Positions 46,601-58,990 of a DNA stretch of 64,000 nt are shown here, piece by piece (position 1 is the stretch's first letter; the number at the start of each line of letters is the position of its first letter). The notes under the pieces are model-generated. The model was not told where the DNA came from, made no database searches, and was given only the letters and a program-made list of their open reading frames with translations. This DNA is from Nemopilema nomurai (Eukaryota > Cnidaria > Scyphozoa > Rhizostomeae > Rhizostomatidae): the NCBI GenBank assembly GCA_003864495.1, contig ML133387.1, forward strand, positions 2,169,905 to 2,233,904, read 5' to 3'. The translations under genes and the position numbers were made by a program.

Positions 46601-48468
46601 TCCAATTGCAATATAATGAAGACATATATATTTTACGGAAAACGAAATTAACAACGGCAATTAAAGTTAGCGGTTAATTTTGGCATTTTATCAAGGGAAT
46701 ATTATATTATCGGCCAACTTAATTAACTCATGGACCCTTCCACCACCTGGCTACTGAGACTGCTTTTGTCGCCCGAAGGAATGGAACATGCGTAGGAGCT
46801 TATTGTTGGCTATTGTGCTGCACAGCTATCCAGCATGCAATTGGGTCATTATACAATCGTTTCTTTTTCTTACCTCACAGTCACTAGGACGGGCGCCGCC
46901 ATTTCAGGTAAGATTAGCTACTTGTCTTCGTTTCTGCGCTCGTTTTACTTTTTTGTGCAGAGGTTTACCCTGTGAATTCGTTTTCATTTAGGGAATTGAG
47001 TAAAGCATGAACAACGGCGGTCATATGAGTGACAACTCAGCTTCAACGGGAGTTAAGGTTAGTTCCACCACGTGGCGTCGCAATTCAGTTGCCTTCTTTG
47101 ACCTCTGCCCCTGTCAGTAGTTTTTCTCGCAGTTTCCTAAATCGCTGTACTCCACTAATTTTACTGCTTTTAAAAACAAAGCAATACAAGAGGAGCCTTT
47201 AACTGCTTATCTGAATAACTATATCTCTTCCTGCTTGAACTGTAGTAAGCCTTACGAAGAGACGCCATGGGCCACTGAAAACGGCCCTGCAGTCAAGGCC
47301 TAGAGGGAGCTGCAAGCTGTTCCCTCGGCACCCAGCTTTTCACCCAGTCTATTTTTGTTCGCTCGCACCATTCTATGCTATGTGCTATAGTATTTTTGCA
47401 CGCAAAGCCAAACACACCTGTGGAAGTTACAGAGCCTAGGTACTTTCCTGCAAAGTCTAATCCTTTTATTGGAACGAAATGAAAAACGATGTCTGTCACA
47501 ACATATGATATAATTCCGACCCAACTGATATTTGCATGTTTATACCAGTCTGTTATTTTAACGTAAAGTACCTGTGTTACTTGTTTCACACAGCGAAGAA
47601 GTATAAATATGCCTCCATTAATATATTCCGTATTAATCTATTCCGCGGAAAGTTTCTCTATGGTATTGGGACTTCAATAGAACCGGTTTAGGAAGTTCAC
47701 TTTGGCTGACCTTCTTTGCCACAACTTGCTCAAATGTAATGGGTCTATTTCCAGAGAAACATTTGCTGGAGTTTTTCACATGATGCAACATTGTGATACT
47801 GTGATTCTGGAAAAGCCTATTTAGAAACACATTTGGATGCACGACAAAGCATTGTTATGCTGTAAAGTTGTATAAGAATTGATTGGTCAAACCAACCACC
47901 CCAATATTAGGCTTAAAGGTTACATGAAATGAAACTCGGGTTTGGTGGATCACATCTGTTTACTGGCAAATGTAATTACCCACCAGTCCAGTAACAGGTT
48001 TTGTCAATGAGCTGCCCACAAACTAAACAAAATGGACTTCCAGGTTTTTGCTCAAGATGAATGAAAATTTTGAATTTTTCTTTTCCACTATCCAGTTTCC
48101 ACAAAAATTTATGGTCCAATTCTACCAAGCTAAAAATGGTTGGAAGGTTTATACTAATGATATAGTTAGGTATATATTGTATATACATGATTAAATATGA
48201 GCCCAATTCCTGCCAGTGAATCTGTGCTTGATGGCTAAACATAGCTAAAAGAGCTTATTATTTTGGCTTGCAACTTGGTGTTTCAAAATTGGCCTGTCTC
48301 ACCTTGGTAATCAAAGTTGCGGCTAAAAAATATAATCATTGCTCTGTCTGCCAAATTTGTCTGAATGAATATATATAACTGTTGAATTAGTTGCGTTAAT
48401 TTGTGCAGCATAAAGTTGTTTTTATCTTCATTTCTACTAGTATAGACAGATAAGAGCAGAAAAGTTGT
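43659..48468 (-). CDS. Candidate unrecognised antisense gene, six phase-consistent exons
   Basis: Minus-strand exons: 48303-48468 (starts [16 protein letters not shown]), 47980-48121 ([31 protein letters not shown]), 47711-47816 ([15 protein letters not shown]), 47418-47571 ([16 protein letters not shown]), 45261-45401 (GEKFILLIQNNGFY, ERKGWRMWMNDYIKH) and 43659-43762 (GVSFDTSDLLKTSHQNYRK, DDSELELCP, stop TGA). Entering phases are 0, 1, 2, 0, 1 and 1; the total is 813 nt, 270 residues. All introns are GT-AG. The composition (Trp, Cys, Gly, Pro) looks like protein rather than AT-rich noise. Weak points: the donor after 47711 is GTCAGC, the acceptor before 45401 lacks a pyrimidine tract, and the start exon is missing. 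The exons lie in introns of PTBP and MRPL53 on the opposite strand. I do not recognise the protein. Confidence 0.42.
44329..45525 (+). CDS. MRPL53: Mitochondrial ribosomal protein mL53
   Basis: Three exons, 44329-44417, 44787-44899 and 45422-45525, give 101 residues with GT-AG introns in phases 2 and 1. The protein opens MAALRGLSLALLKEVKAKFD, continues FDPFH then EFVRIMSSDGMKSTNPKCKV, and closes LTLTFSNKEIIQY to QKT. The pattern K-V-K-x-x-F-D-P-F, the R-E-F segment, S-T-N-P-K-C and the T-V-T-F-like strand match mL53, a small subunit of the mitochondrial large ribosome; human mL53 has about 112 residues. The basic, Arg/Leu-rich N-terminus suits mitochondrial import. The pyrimidine-rich sequence at 44270-44325 upstream (CCTTCTTCTGAG) is a likely promoter or 5' UTR. 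The exons are short enough to be missed by simple frame scanning. Assignment by family knowledge, not by a search. Confidence 0.85.
45526..46700. other. Between MRPL53 and PTBP
   Basis: 3' flank of MRPL53 and 5' flank of PTBP. No further plus-strand exon recognised. Confidence 0.45.
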
Positions 48469-51400
48469 CTGCAAGTCGCTCTATCTGTTAACTAGACATT
48501 AGAACTACTCTGGAAGTTTGTGGCTATTTGATAGTTCCTTAATGGCAATGGATATATTTATATATATTATTTATATGTGTGATCTTTACCAGAGAAGTGC
48601 TGAAGGCAGTATGGATGCTGGACAAAAAAAGGTGAGACAAACCAAATATATTTATGTTTCTAATCTCAAACACAAACAAATACAAATACTATATATATTC
48701 AAATATATACAAAAATAGAATTGTTAATTTTTTGATCATCTGAAATTTTCTGATAGGGAATAATAGTAAAATTGTTGAAAATCATTTTTTATGCTAAGTT
48801 TCTTGTTTTAGATGAAAGTTGAAGAAAACCCAGTTTCAAGGGTTTTACATATTCGTAATATTCCAAGGGATGTTTTAGAATCAGAGGTATTGAAGTGTAT
48901 TTTTCCCTTTGTATATATTTATGTTTAATGTCATGTTTAATTGTTATTATAATTTTAAAGCATTTTTTAGTCTGTGGAAGCTTTCTTAACTTTTTTATCA
49001 TTGATTTTTCACTTATAGTTAACTTGATATAAATGGGAATATATAGCAATATTCATGATGCTCATGAGATTAGGTAAAAGTGTTGAAAATCTTTTCTGTC
49101 TTGCAAGAATTTAAAAATTATTTATGTTCAAAATGATAGTTGCTATTTATAAAACGCAAGAAGTTTCAGGCTACAAGCCATTTGAGTAGCCTGGTAAACT
49201 TCAGGCATTACAAGGAAAATTAAAGCAATAAAGAAATAGGGCACTATCAAATAATTGTTGTATATATAATGCCTGTTGTTATGCATGTTAAGCTGTTTTT
49301 GTTTATTCTGTAACTGTTGCTTTTTTACACTTGAAGTTTATAGTTTCCGTGTGTATTGATGATCATTAGTTGCATACCTTAATCCTGGCTGTTTTGCTTT
49401 CAACAGATCATTGCTCTGGGAACTCCATTTGGGAGAGTAACAAATATCTTGTACATGAAAAATAATCAACAAGCGCTCTTAGAACTTGAGGATGAGAGCT
49501 CTGCTGAGAAAACTGTGAACTACTATACTTTTGTCACCCCTACAATTGCGTGAGTTTCCTTGCTCTTGTCATATGCAACCTTGCAATTTCCATACATTAT
49601 CACTTGTTTTTTATAGTAGGTCAGATCTTACATGATAGGTTGAGAAGTATGAATATATATATATGCTCTGCATAGGCCATTTATAAAGAAATTCAAAGTT
49701 ATGATTTTTTATATATATGCATTCAAAGTTTTGGGATAGAAACACATGCTTCAAGTAGTACAAATGCAATTAGTGTGTGTGCTGTTGTTTGACATGACGC
49801 CTCTTGTTGGATGACATATTCCTTCCATGTTAGATCTCAACCAGTGTACATCCAGTTCTCAAAGCACAAAGAGCTTGTTGTCTCCAACCCATCCCATGCA
49901 TTGACTGCTGCTGCATCTGACAGTGCTGATGCCTCTTCAAACACTGTCCTTCATGTTACAATTGAGCACTTGATCTATCCAGTCACAGTTGACATTTTGC
50001 ATCAAGTAAGTGACTATATATCTGTTTTTCTGACTCTTTGTTGAGAGCTGAATTTATGGAAGTTGGTGTGTTTATAAGATAAAAATTGTACTTTTGGTTA
50101 AAGATGTTGGGTCTAGTAAATGAAAAGCCTATACACCAAATGCAAAATTGCTTCCTCAATCAGATTGGCTGTCAAGCAAACTGCACACATGATGTTATAA
50201 CCCTGCAGTTGCTTTCTGATCACATGAAAACAAACTTATCACATGAAAACAGATACACATCCTGCAGAGAACTGCTTTTTACCATGACTTAATGCCTTAA
50301 ATGATTATTGAAGAGTATGCTTGTGCATTAATATTGTGGTTTTGCTTGACAGATATTCTCCAAGTATGGAAATATTTTGAAGATTGTTACATTTACAAGA
50401 AATAGTAGGTCTACTTTTGCTCTATTTCCTGTTGAAAAAGCTGATATTATTAGTACATCTCCTGGTGAGTGGGAAACCACGAAACAGGCTTGTCAAGATG
50501 AAGTTAAGTCTTTGGACTCTTTTCTTATTCGTGTATGTCTAGCTCCATTTTAACGTATTGAGCGAGAAACTCTTACTGGAAACGAATACACAGACATTGT
50601 ATTATATATATATATGTACTCAGCTGCTTTACTATAGATACTCAGAAAAAACTTCAACTTCAACTTATATATTTACTTGTATTGGTATTGAGTATATACT
50701 ATGTATTTAGTCTACTGAGTATATACTATGTATAAACTGTACAGTATATATTATGTTGTTATATATTTCATTGTTGCGAGTGTCATTTTGACTTTGCAGG
50801 CCAGTATCAGGCTTTGGTGCAGTACCAATCTGGTCATTCTGCAGAACAGGGAAAGAAGGTGAGCCTTTGTATATTTCTAGCCATCATGTCAGTTTTAGGA
50901 AAGGTGCCACCATGTTTATTGATCCTAATTGTCATATCAAGGCAATTTGTTTCAGTTTGAAAACCCCATTCAATGTTAGAGTACAGTTTCACAACTGGGA
51001 AAATATTTGGGGACCTATTCTTGGTGAAATGTGGCACTGTTTTGTTTGATGTTTCTTCACAAAAGCTAAAATCTTTTTTGCATTGGAGGATAGCACCCTT
51101 GCCCCACTTTTCTATGATAATACATAAGCCCCATCATTTTTGAAACACCTTAAGGACCTAAAACTGCAATAATCCACCAATCTGTAGATAATAACTAGTC
51201 TTGACTTTTAACACAGAATCTTGATGGTCAGAATATTTACACTGGATGCAACACATTGAGGATAAAGTTTTCCAAGCTTACTAACCTGAATGTGAAGTAT
51301 AACAATGAAAAGAGCAGGTACCTGTGTGTTTGTAAATAGACATTTAGCATTCAGTTGAGTGTATATACATTTTAAACCAAGATTTTACCAAACATTCACC

Positions 51401-54400
51401 AAGACTATTAATGGCATGCTGCCACTATCCTTTTGTAAGCAAATGGACTTTGCTTCTGTAAATCATCTGGCGTTCCATTATACAGTTCTGATAGCCTTTG
51501 GTTATTCAGTGTTTTGTAGAGTTGCTGTAGTAGGTTGTAATGCAGACACCCTGGTGTATGAACTCATTCTAGTCCGCAAAGAAGCACTAACGCTACATTG
51601 GACAAATTTATCTACAGTTCTTCTTTTGATGTGGCTAGCGCAGTTTTTATGCAAAATTTTTAAGGCTGGACGCAATCATGCCTAGTTCCAAAGCAAAGCA
51701 TTTGTATTGTATAACAATGCCATCTGGCCCTGTGATTGGAATTTGAGATATGTTCATCAAAAGTTTGAAATTAGCCTCTACACATTTAAATTGACCTTAG
51801 GTAAAACAATTGGTTTCTTTAAATTTCAATTTAATCTTGGATCTGCACCCCCTAGCCTATAGCTCCCTTTCTCTGTTTTGTTATTTTGTTCATTTTTTCC
51901 AAATTGAATTGTGTATATATATAATTTGTTAGCATAAACAGTTTAGAAATGCAATCAAATAAATTGTTTTTTTTTGTGTTGCCTCTCAACTCTTTGCACT
52001 TTTCTTCTGTTTCCTTTTATTTCCCCGATCATCTTCTTTTATGCTCTTTGTGAATTTGCCCCCCTTGTGGCCATCACATCTTGTTTTCTCCGTGATTCAC
52101 CTAATTCAACTTCCATTCTGCTCTGACCAGGGACTACACAAGGCAAGATTTGCCATCTGTTGAAAATGGCCGTGGAGTTGATCCTGCTGTTGGCCTTTCT
52201 CTTGGTAAGTGATAATGGGACTCTGGAGCAATTGTCTAAACTTTCTTTCATATTGTTTACTTTCATAAGAAGACCACTAAACTGTTTGATATCAAGATAA
52301 ATTAGCAATGCTTTTGTAGGCCTATGATGCCTTTATAAAAACAATAAATTGCAAACAATGATCGAGAGAAACTTGAAAATGTTATAAGGAAGGCAGTCAA
52401 ATAAAAGAGATGTTGTTACAGGGGCAGCTGGTCTGGTGCCATTGCCATTTGGGGCATCTGCTGTCACTGGAATCCCTGCCATTCTTGGTTCTGGCACTGT
52501 TTTGCAGCAAGGAAGTAAGTTTGGTAAGAGGGAATGTTGCAGACAGTTTGGAATGTTTCCATTCTTGGGAAATAAGGCTGAAAAAGCCATAGGGTTTATA
52601 TGCGAAGAAGCAAGAGCAGGGGACTAGACTCTGTTAGAATTCCATAATTGTGATGAGGCTGTGACCAAACCCATTTATCTATGCTAGTGGCACCAGTCCT
52701 TGCCTTGCCCCCTCCCCGACCTGTGAGGCTTTTTCCTTAACTTCCATACTTTCTAATATCAATAAGTAAGGTAATTACTCCATTAGAATAGATTTTTCTC
52801 CACGCAAAAAATTGCACACTACCCACCACTGGTATATTTTCAAAGAATATATAAACCAATCGTAATATATCTTGGAATTTTTGTATAGAAGCAATAGTTT
52901 CATAATGATTTCATTAAGAGTGAAACCCTGCCTACAACTTCATGTTTTTTTCATTTGACAATGAGCAAGCAGTAACCTTCATATCACACATGCATTTTTG
53001 TAAACATTACGAATTCAATCTAACCCAAACAGTTGCAAATCTGCATAGTCTTGCACTGGGCTCTAATCAACACGTTGGCCATGGCAATTTTATGAGGCAA
53101 GGTGGAAGCGTCGTCTTTGTTAGCAATCTGGATGAAGAGGTAAGCAATGCTCTGCTTTTAGGCTTACGATAATTGCCGCACCATTCGTATTTTTTATTGG
53201 AGATGCCAATGACTTCACTAATCAATATTTATGGTTCACTATGCTTTACCCAAGATATGATTTTCCAAGTGTAAATTATATCATTGCTAATGCTATTTCG
53301 GAAAGCAAGACCAGTTCTTTGCAAAACACTTTGCTGTACCTTTAAGGCCTGTCACTTTATAAATAGTCTGCAAGACTTTCTTCAGCTCGTAGGAATGGTC
53401 CTTGCAATTGCCTGATCGAATAAGCAAATAATGGGCCTGAAGCGCTCACGTTATGTTTTTGTATGATTAACCACGCATTTGAGGGTGCAGCATTTAGATC
53501 TGCTGAACTCGCAATGTAACGGAAGCTTTTCTAATTGCATGTTTATTTGTTTATTCCACCTTGTATTCTACCAGTTCTCTTTGAATTGACTCTTTTCCTA
53601 TCTGTTCTTGTTTAATGATAACTTTTTCTTTATCCCTCGATCTTATTAGCAAGTCTCCTGTGATGATTTGTTCATTCTTTTTGGTATGTTCTGTTTCATC
53701 TTCGCTTCACTTTGCTTTAATCGTCAATGCCATTCTTCTCTTGCAGCCTTTAAACCCTAAAGTATCTTTTGACGTTTACTTTTCTTCTCAAATTTCTCAA
53801 AAGGAGCTCTGGACTTGAATAATTCAGTTTCGACAGTGCTATCTCCAGCAGGTCGTGTCAGGTTTTTTTGCATCTCAAACTCCGTTTAACTCTTGATCAA
53901 CGCCGCTCATTTCCAAGAAAAATTAAATGAAAAGACTGTGAATTTCTTTCCATTTTTGGCATCTGATCTTTCCCATGCATTTTCTCAAACAAATTTGTCA
54001 TTACTTTATGCTGATTTAGGCACAAAAAAGTTTTTTATGGCCTGCCTTTAGCCATCTAAATCGTAAAGCCTTTCTCCTAATTTCAAACTTGCATTAAGTC
54101 CCATATCAAACTTTCGTTTGCATTGTTCCTTTTAAAGCTTCAACCCTTTTGGTTTTTCTTAATTTTGGAAGCCATTCCTTGCGGTGTGGGTCATAAGAAT
54201 GGGGGGTCAACTTTCTCGGGAGAATGATTCTTTTCTTTTGCATCTACTGTTTCCTTGATTTGCTTCAAATTTTTCAAAACTGAAAATTCTGCCAATCCAT
54301 TTTGTTCACTAGCCACCACCTGCAAATGAAAATTCCTGTTGTAAGCAGACTTCTTGGTTTCTAAACATTTTTCACCCTGCTGTAATCTAGTTGTACCTTG

Positions 54401-57153
54401 TGGTAGTTTGCTTTCCTCCCTTGCATTCCAAAAAACTCAAGCTTCTATAGGCATTCACCTCCCATGTCCCAACTGCTACAATAATGTTGGGCTCGTTTTG
54501 ATGTGAAGTCATGAAGTTTTATTATGATACCAGGGCATTATGGCGATGTGCACCGTGTGAAGATCTTATTCAACAAGAAAGACAGTGCTCTTGTTCAGTT
54601 TGCTGATGGTATACAAGCTCAGACAGGTATTCCTTTCAGCTTTTCTGATAAGCTTTTCTAAGGCTTAAACGAGAAGATTATTGTCCGAGAATAATTGTCG
54701 TAAATTTTAATCATGAATATTTTAATGGTTATGGGAGCCATCACTCTCAAGCATGTACAGTACTACTATTAGTTTAATGGTTTTTGAAGTATTATATGCC
54801 TTTTGTATAGTACGCTGCATGAGCGGGGAAGCAATTTAGACTTCTTTAAGGTCTACAGAAATGATTTTTCTTTTCAAAGTTAATGTTTTGATAGTTTCAA
54901 GGTCTCGTGTTTTGTACACCTGGGTAGCTCAACTCTTGTATAAGCGTGTTGCGTCATTTATAGATAATCACGCGCTCGTTATTACTAATTTTGCCTGTTT
55001 GAATCGCTTGATTGATTACCAATGTTTCCGTTACAGCTCAGCAAAACCTGAATGGTATACGAATATTTGGGAAGGAGATTCGTGTCTCCAAATCAAAGCA
55101 CACGACTGTCAATATGCCAAGAGACGAAGACCAGGTTGGGTCATTACCTGGGCCACTTAAATACTCTTGTCTTTGCTTATCTCATCGTTCTCTGTTTTTA
55201 TGGTTCGTCTCATAATGTGAATCACAGTTGCAGCAAACGCCTTCAGTTGTCCAGTTGGTATTGGCATTTCATGGACCTATAAGATTTTATTTAAATGAAA
55301 GCCGAAACTAAGTATATATGATTTATAATTTTCTTTCCAGGACCGAGAGTTAACGAAAGATTTCTCTGACTCTCCACTCCACAGATTCAAAGTAAGATTC
55401 TTTATTAGTTATCTTGTTATTCATGGATAGTTTCACTTAGATTTTCACGAGTGTTTTAGCGCTGCCAAATTGCATGCCAAGCAGAGCTTTAATGTGCTTG
55501 TGAGAGCCCAGTATCTGCATAAAGGACTCGTGGAAGTAATTTCTTTTCAACCTTAGTTTTAAAGCTGTACCTGAGTATTGTATTTTCAAAAATCTATTTG
55601 CATACTCGTTCTTGTCTTAGAAACCGGGATCAAAGAATTTCCAGAACATTTTCCCACCGATCAAGACTCTTCACTTGTCAAATATTCCGTAAGTAATACT
55701 GCGAATTTCGCAAAAAAATTCTGTTCAAATTTTCTTTTCAACCAGGTTTCAATTTGCCACCGGTCTCAACCTAGGTATGCTGTACTATCGAGTTTTGAGA
55801 TTTTGAGATTTGTGATTTGATTTTCTAATAACAAATAAAACAACCCTCTAGGCTCAAATATATTGATTCTTTGTTTTAATGAGCATGGTGCTGTGCTGTC
55901 CCCCTCCCAGGGCTCTGTTACAAGCTTCGTTAGCGAAGATGCTGCTCTACTTTTCCCATGAGGAAAATATATTAAATTATAATCGAATCGGTTGCATGAA
56001 GGGGGGTGTTGTCATTCGTGTTGCCACTTTAATAGGGAAGAGACCACTGGAGAGGAGCTAGAGGAAGTATTTGGCACTTACGGAACAGTTGGGAATTTCC
56101 GATTCTTCCCGTAAGTCTATAAGTTTTTATTTACATACCCGCCTCTTTAACATTATTGCACTCAGACAAGTCTGTGGATAGAATCTTCGTCTCCCCACAG
56201 ACCTTTTACGAAGTGCTAGAGCGAAAATTGGCACATAACTGCTTTGGTGGCTCACGACTGTCACTAGAGTTTTAATTGTTCAAGACATATCTTGCCACTC
56301 TTCATTAACTTCATTCGAGTTAGCAAACTTGCAACCTCAAGAGTTCGCTTTTTCTCTCCGCGACACTTTGGGATCCTCCCAGTGGACAACCCGTGTAGAG
56401 GTCTCTGACCTATAAACATAGCGGTCGAGTTTTCGTCCCATGAGTTTCATTTATAAATAATTCCGACTTGCGCTGAAGGTAACAGAGACAAGAGAAAATG
56501 AAAATTAGCCATATTCACCATGGGAGTGACCATGCTTTGTGGAAGGTAGACCTAAGAACTTAAATAAAAACTCGCAACCAGATGAACTTTCAAGACTCCG
56601 CTGTCAGAGAATGATGTTACAAGCACCTTTCATTTCTCAAAAGGTGTGATCTGGAGTTCTATGTATCATGCCTGAATGCGACCGTTATTCTGTAGCTTTG
56701 TACGAACTAGGCAGCCAAATGGTTTCACGTTTCTCTATCTGTATTATCTGAACAGGAAAGACAAGAAAATGGCCCTCATTCAGATGTCATCGGTTGAAGA
56801 GGCATGTCACGCACTGATGGTAAGCATGCTCTATTAATTTTCTATCATTCGAGTAAAGCATGTTGTCGGTGATAGAATGTAAACTAGCCTGTATTGCAAA
56901 TGCTGTACACTGTTGCATTTTCATGTTTTTTTAAAGCCCTCATAACTTAGAAGCAAGAACATGCTAATAACAATTAGATTGTGACTGCATCCATTCAAAC
57001 CAGATTAGCTTGGTTGTTTCTACGTTGCTTGCCACGTTGTCCATGCTGATGCAAATTTGACTCGTTTTAATGGTTGCTTTGCAGAAGTTTCACAACTACA
57101 AGCTATCAGAAACGAACAGCCTTCGGGTTTCGTTTGCCAAGAACGAGATGTAA
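47007..57153 (+). CDS. PTBP: Polypyrimidine tract-binding protein (four RRMs)
   Basis: Nineteen coding exons: 47007-47057, 48593-48631, 48812-48886, 49407-49549, 49834-50005, 50353-50404, 50800-50858, 51217-51317, 52131-52204, 52422-52523 (or -52514), 53033-53139, 53650-53683, 54534-54626, 55037-55134, 55341-55391, 55621-55688, 56036-56110, 56756-56819 and 57085-57153. Together they give 508 residues; vertebrate PTBP has about 530-557. All introns are GT-AG and all phases fit. RRM1 spans about residues 36-110 ([14 protein letters not shown]), RRM2 140-230 ([19 protein letters not shown]), RRM3 312-395 ([32 protein letters not shown]) and RRM4 430-507 ([16 protein letters not shown], ending [11 protein letters not shown]). 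A 5' UTR exon probably ends at 46907 (donor GTAAGA), joined to 46992. The product binds CU-rich RNA and represses exons in the nucleus. Exon 12 is the conserved 34-nt exon. The start Met is the first in-frame ATG and precedes [13 protein letters not shown]. Confidence 0.96.
52511..52530 (+). promoter_or_regulatory. Tandem in-frame 5' splice sites in PTBP exon 10
   Basis: Two good donors lie 9 nt apart: GTAAGT after 52514 and GTAAGA after 52523. Both leave phase 1, so use of the second adds three residues (Ser-Lys-Phe, with a changed junction residue) in the linker before RRM3. Confidence 0.6.
53560..54480 (+). promoter_or_regulatory. CU-rich introns around the 34-nt PTBP exon
   Basis: The 34-nt exon at 53650-53683 is flanked upstream by CTCTTTTCC, CTGTTCTTG and TTTTTCTTTATCCCTC, and downstream by many TTCTTCTC, TTTTCTTC and CTTTCCTCC tracts to about 54480. 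It includes an acceptor-like TTCTTCTCTTGCAG ending at 53746. CU tracts are PTB binding sites. In vertebrates PTB bound beside the matching exon causes its skipping and message decay. The density here fits such self-control; binding itself is inferred. Confidence 0.6.
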
Positions 57154-57655
57154 CTACGCCTGGACCTGTTCGGACCAAATTGCCACCTGTGTGACAACCA
57201 GGGACTGGCAAACTGCAACTTTATAGTATTGTATAGAGCTATAAAACTGTACACCATTTCCCATATTTGTTTATAGATTTTTATGATCCGTTAACGTTTT
57301 TCATATTGTTTTACAAGCGACTCGCTTGAAAGCCTGAATGTCGCTTCTAGTCAAATGGACGAGGATCCATGTTTAGATGATGATTTTGAAGTTTTATTCG
57401 GCTGGCCACCTGTGGCCCATTGAATATTGTGTCACTCTGACCATCGCCAAAGTAATTATTTTCTATATGCACATGCCGGTAAAGCATATTTGAGCTTGCT
57501 GTGTACTGTTGTAACAGTACTCGTCCGCTTGCGCCAATCTAAGTTATTCAAACAGAAAACTGGGCCAAAAGATCTTTGAAAGGTAGACTTGAGTCTTGCA
57601 GAATGTAAAGGACGCAACACCGTTTGTAAAGGCAAAGAGGTTTGATACTGCTTAA
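57154..57655 (+). other. PTBP 3' UTR and flank
   Basis: Follows the TAA stop of PTBP. No canonical AATAAA found close by; the minus frame 57456-57662 is not recognised. Confidence 0.4.
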
Positions 57656-57815
57656 AGCCCAATCTCCACTAGGCGGAAAATGTCGAGGCGGAAACATTTC
57701 CTGCGATCTAATTGGCTATTTGAAATTGTCGCGGCGAAAAATTTGACTATCGAAAAGTTGAAAGTGATCCTTCTTTTCGCGGCGCGACAATTTTCCGTCT
57801 AGTGGAGATGGGGAT
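57656..57815. mobile_element. TTAA-flanked foldback MITE, uninterrupted copy
   Basis: 160-bp element flanked by TTAA on both sides (57652-57655 and 57816-57819), with inverted ends GCCCAATCTCCACTAGGCGG and CCGTCTAGTGGAGATGGGG. Same family as 4521-4806. Inner inverted pairs (GTCGAGGCGGAAA, TCGCGGCGCGACAA) would fold into a hairpin. Confidence 0.85.
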
Positions 57816-57819
57816 TTAA

Positions 57820-58990
57820 GTGGCAAGTGTAATTAGTCAACGCTGAGCATACTTGTAGATATTAGTAAGATCACCTAAAGTGTCTTCTTTATTGCTCCAT
57901 CAACCTTCCTTTAATGTTTGACTGTAGATCTAAAATAATAGCACCCTAGTAAATGTGGTCTCTGTTGACAAGCCTTTGCTGGATGAGTTATGGCTAACCT
58001 CCTGTTGTGAATTGATGGAAATTAACATAAGGGAATGCAAGTTAAAATGGAAATAATTGAAAACATTCGTTCAACGATAGTCACATGATGATACCTTCTG
58101 TTTCTAGAACCGACCATAAATAAGCAAGGCCCCGTTCTAAAGTCAGTCGACTTTGCTAGGTATCCGACTCTTAGGACTTTTTTATAAAGCCAGTTAATGA
58201 TAATTGTTGTTTCTCCGAGTTCACTGAATGGTTTTTGTGCGACTAAGGCTAAAGTCCTCTTCACCTGCACGCCTATTTCAACTATTTTCCCCAGTTCGTT
58301 TAATACAGTAAACGAAACAAAATCAATAGCCAGTGCCCTCACGTATTAAGCCAATCATGAAAATGTAGAAGAGAATCGACTTCATGTAGAACACTCGGTG
58401 CCAAACTGAAGGTCTTGTTGATTCACCTGGTGAAGCCGGGAGCATATTTGAGCTATCAGCTGAGCCGAACTTCACTCGTGGCCGTTAACGCTCTTTCGCC
58501 GAAAAGCGCGGTTTAGAGAGGCATCTGCCAAAAAATAACTTGAATGTTTTGCTTCGTCCTACCCCATTCTGCCGAAAACATGGTAAAGTGACGTGTTGGG
58601 GGATCTAAATCTCGGTGTGATATGCCCCTCGAAAAAGTTAATGGGGCGCTGCATCACGCTTAACGTAAGGGGTTTTGGACCCCGTAAGACACCCCCTTCT
58701 ACTGTCCACAGTGGCGTAGTTGTTAAAACCAAAGTGCCATATAAACCTTTGTAAGCAGGGACGTGGAAATTGTCAATTACTTTGTTGAGTTTATGCCTGT
58801 CAACACCCTGGTTTGAAGAACACGGAATCACAAGGATTTGATGAGTCGAGTTGTCTCATCAAAGGAAAATGGCATTAGTTGGATGCACCGCGGTAGAAAG
58901 TTGACTGCCTACATCTGACAAGAACTGACCACCGGGAAAAGATATTGCTAACCATACTTCGTAAATATATCGCAATAGATCATTGTTAAG
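57820..58990. other. Between PTBP and the Eph gene
   Basis: Two long minus frames, 58022-58342 and 58559-58831, look somewhat protein-like but match nothing I know. The promoter and 5' UTR of the Eph gene should lie near 58800-58990. Confidence 0.4.

Noticed and set aside
51359..51685. 108-codon plus frame
   Set aside because: Lies wholly within a PTBP intron between well-supported exons, with no recognised domain or fitting splice sites.
58022..58831. Two minus frames of 106 and 90 codons upstream of the Eph gene
   Set aside because: They look somewhat protein-like, but no family, splice partner or repeat could be identified, so no gene is called.
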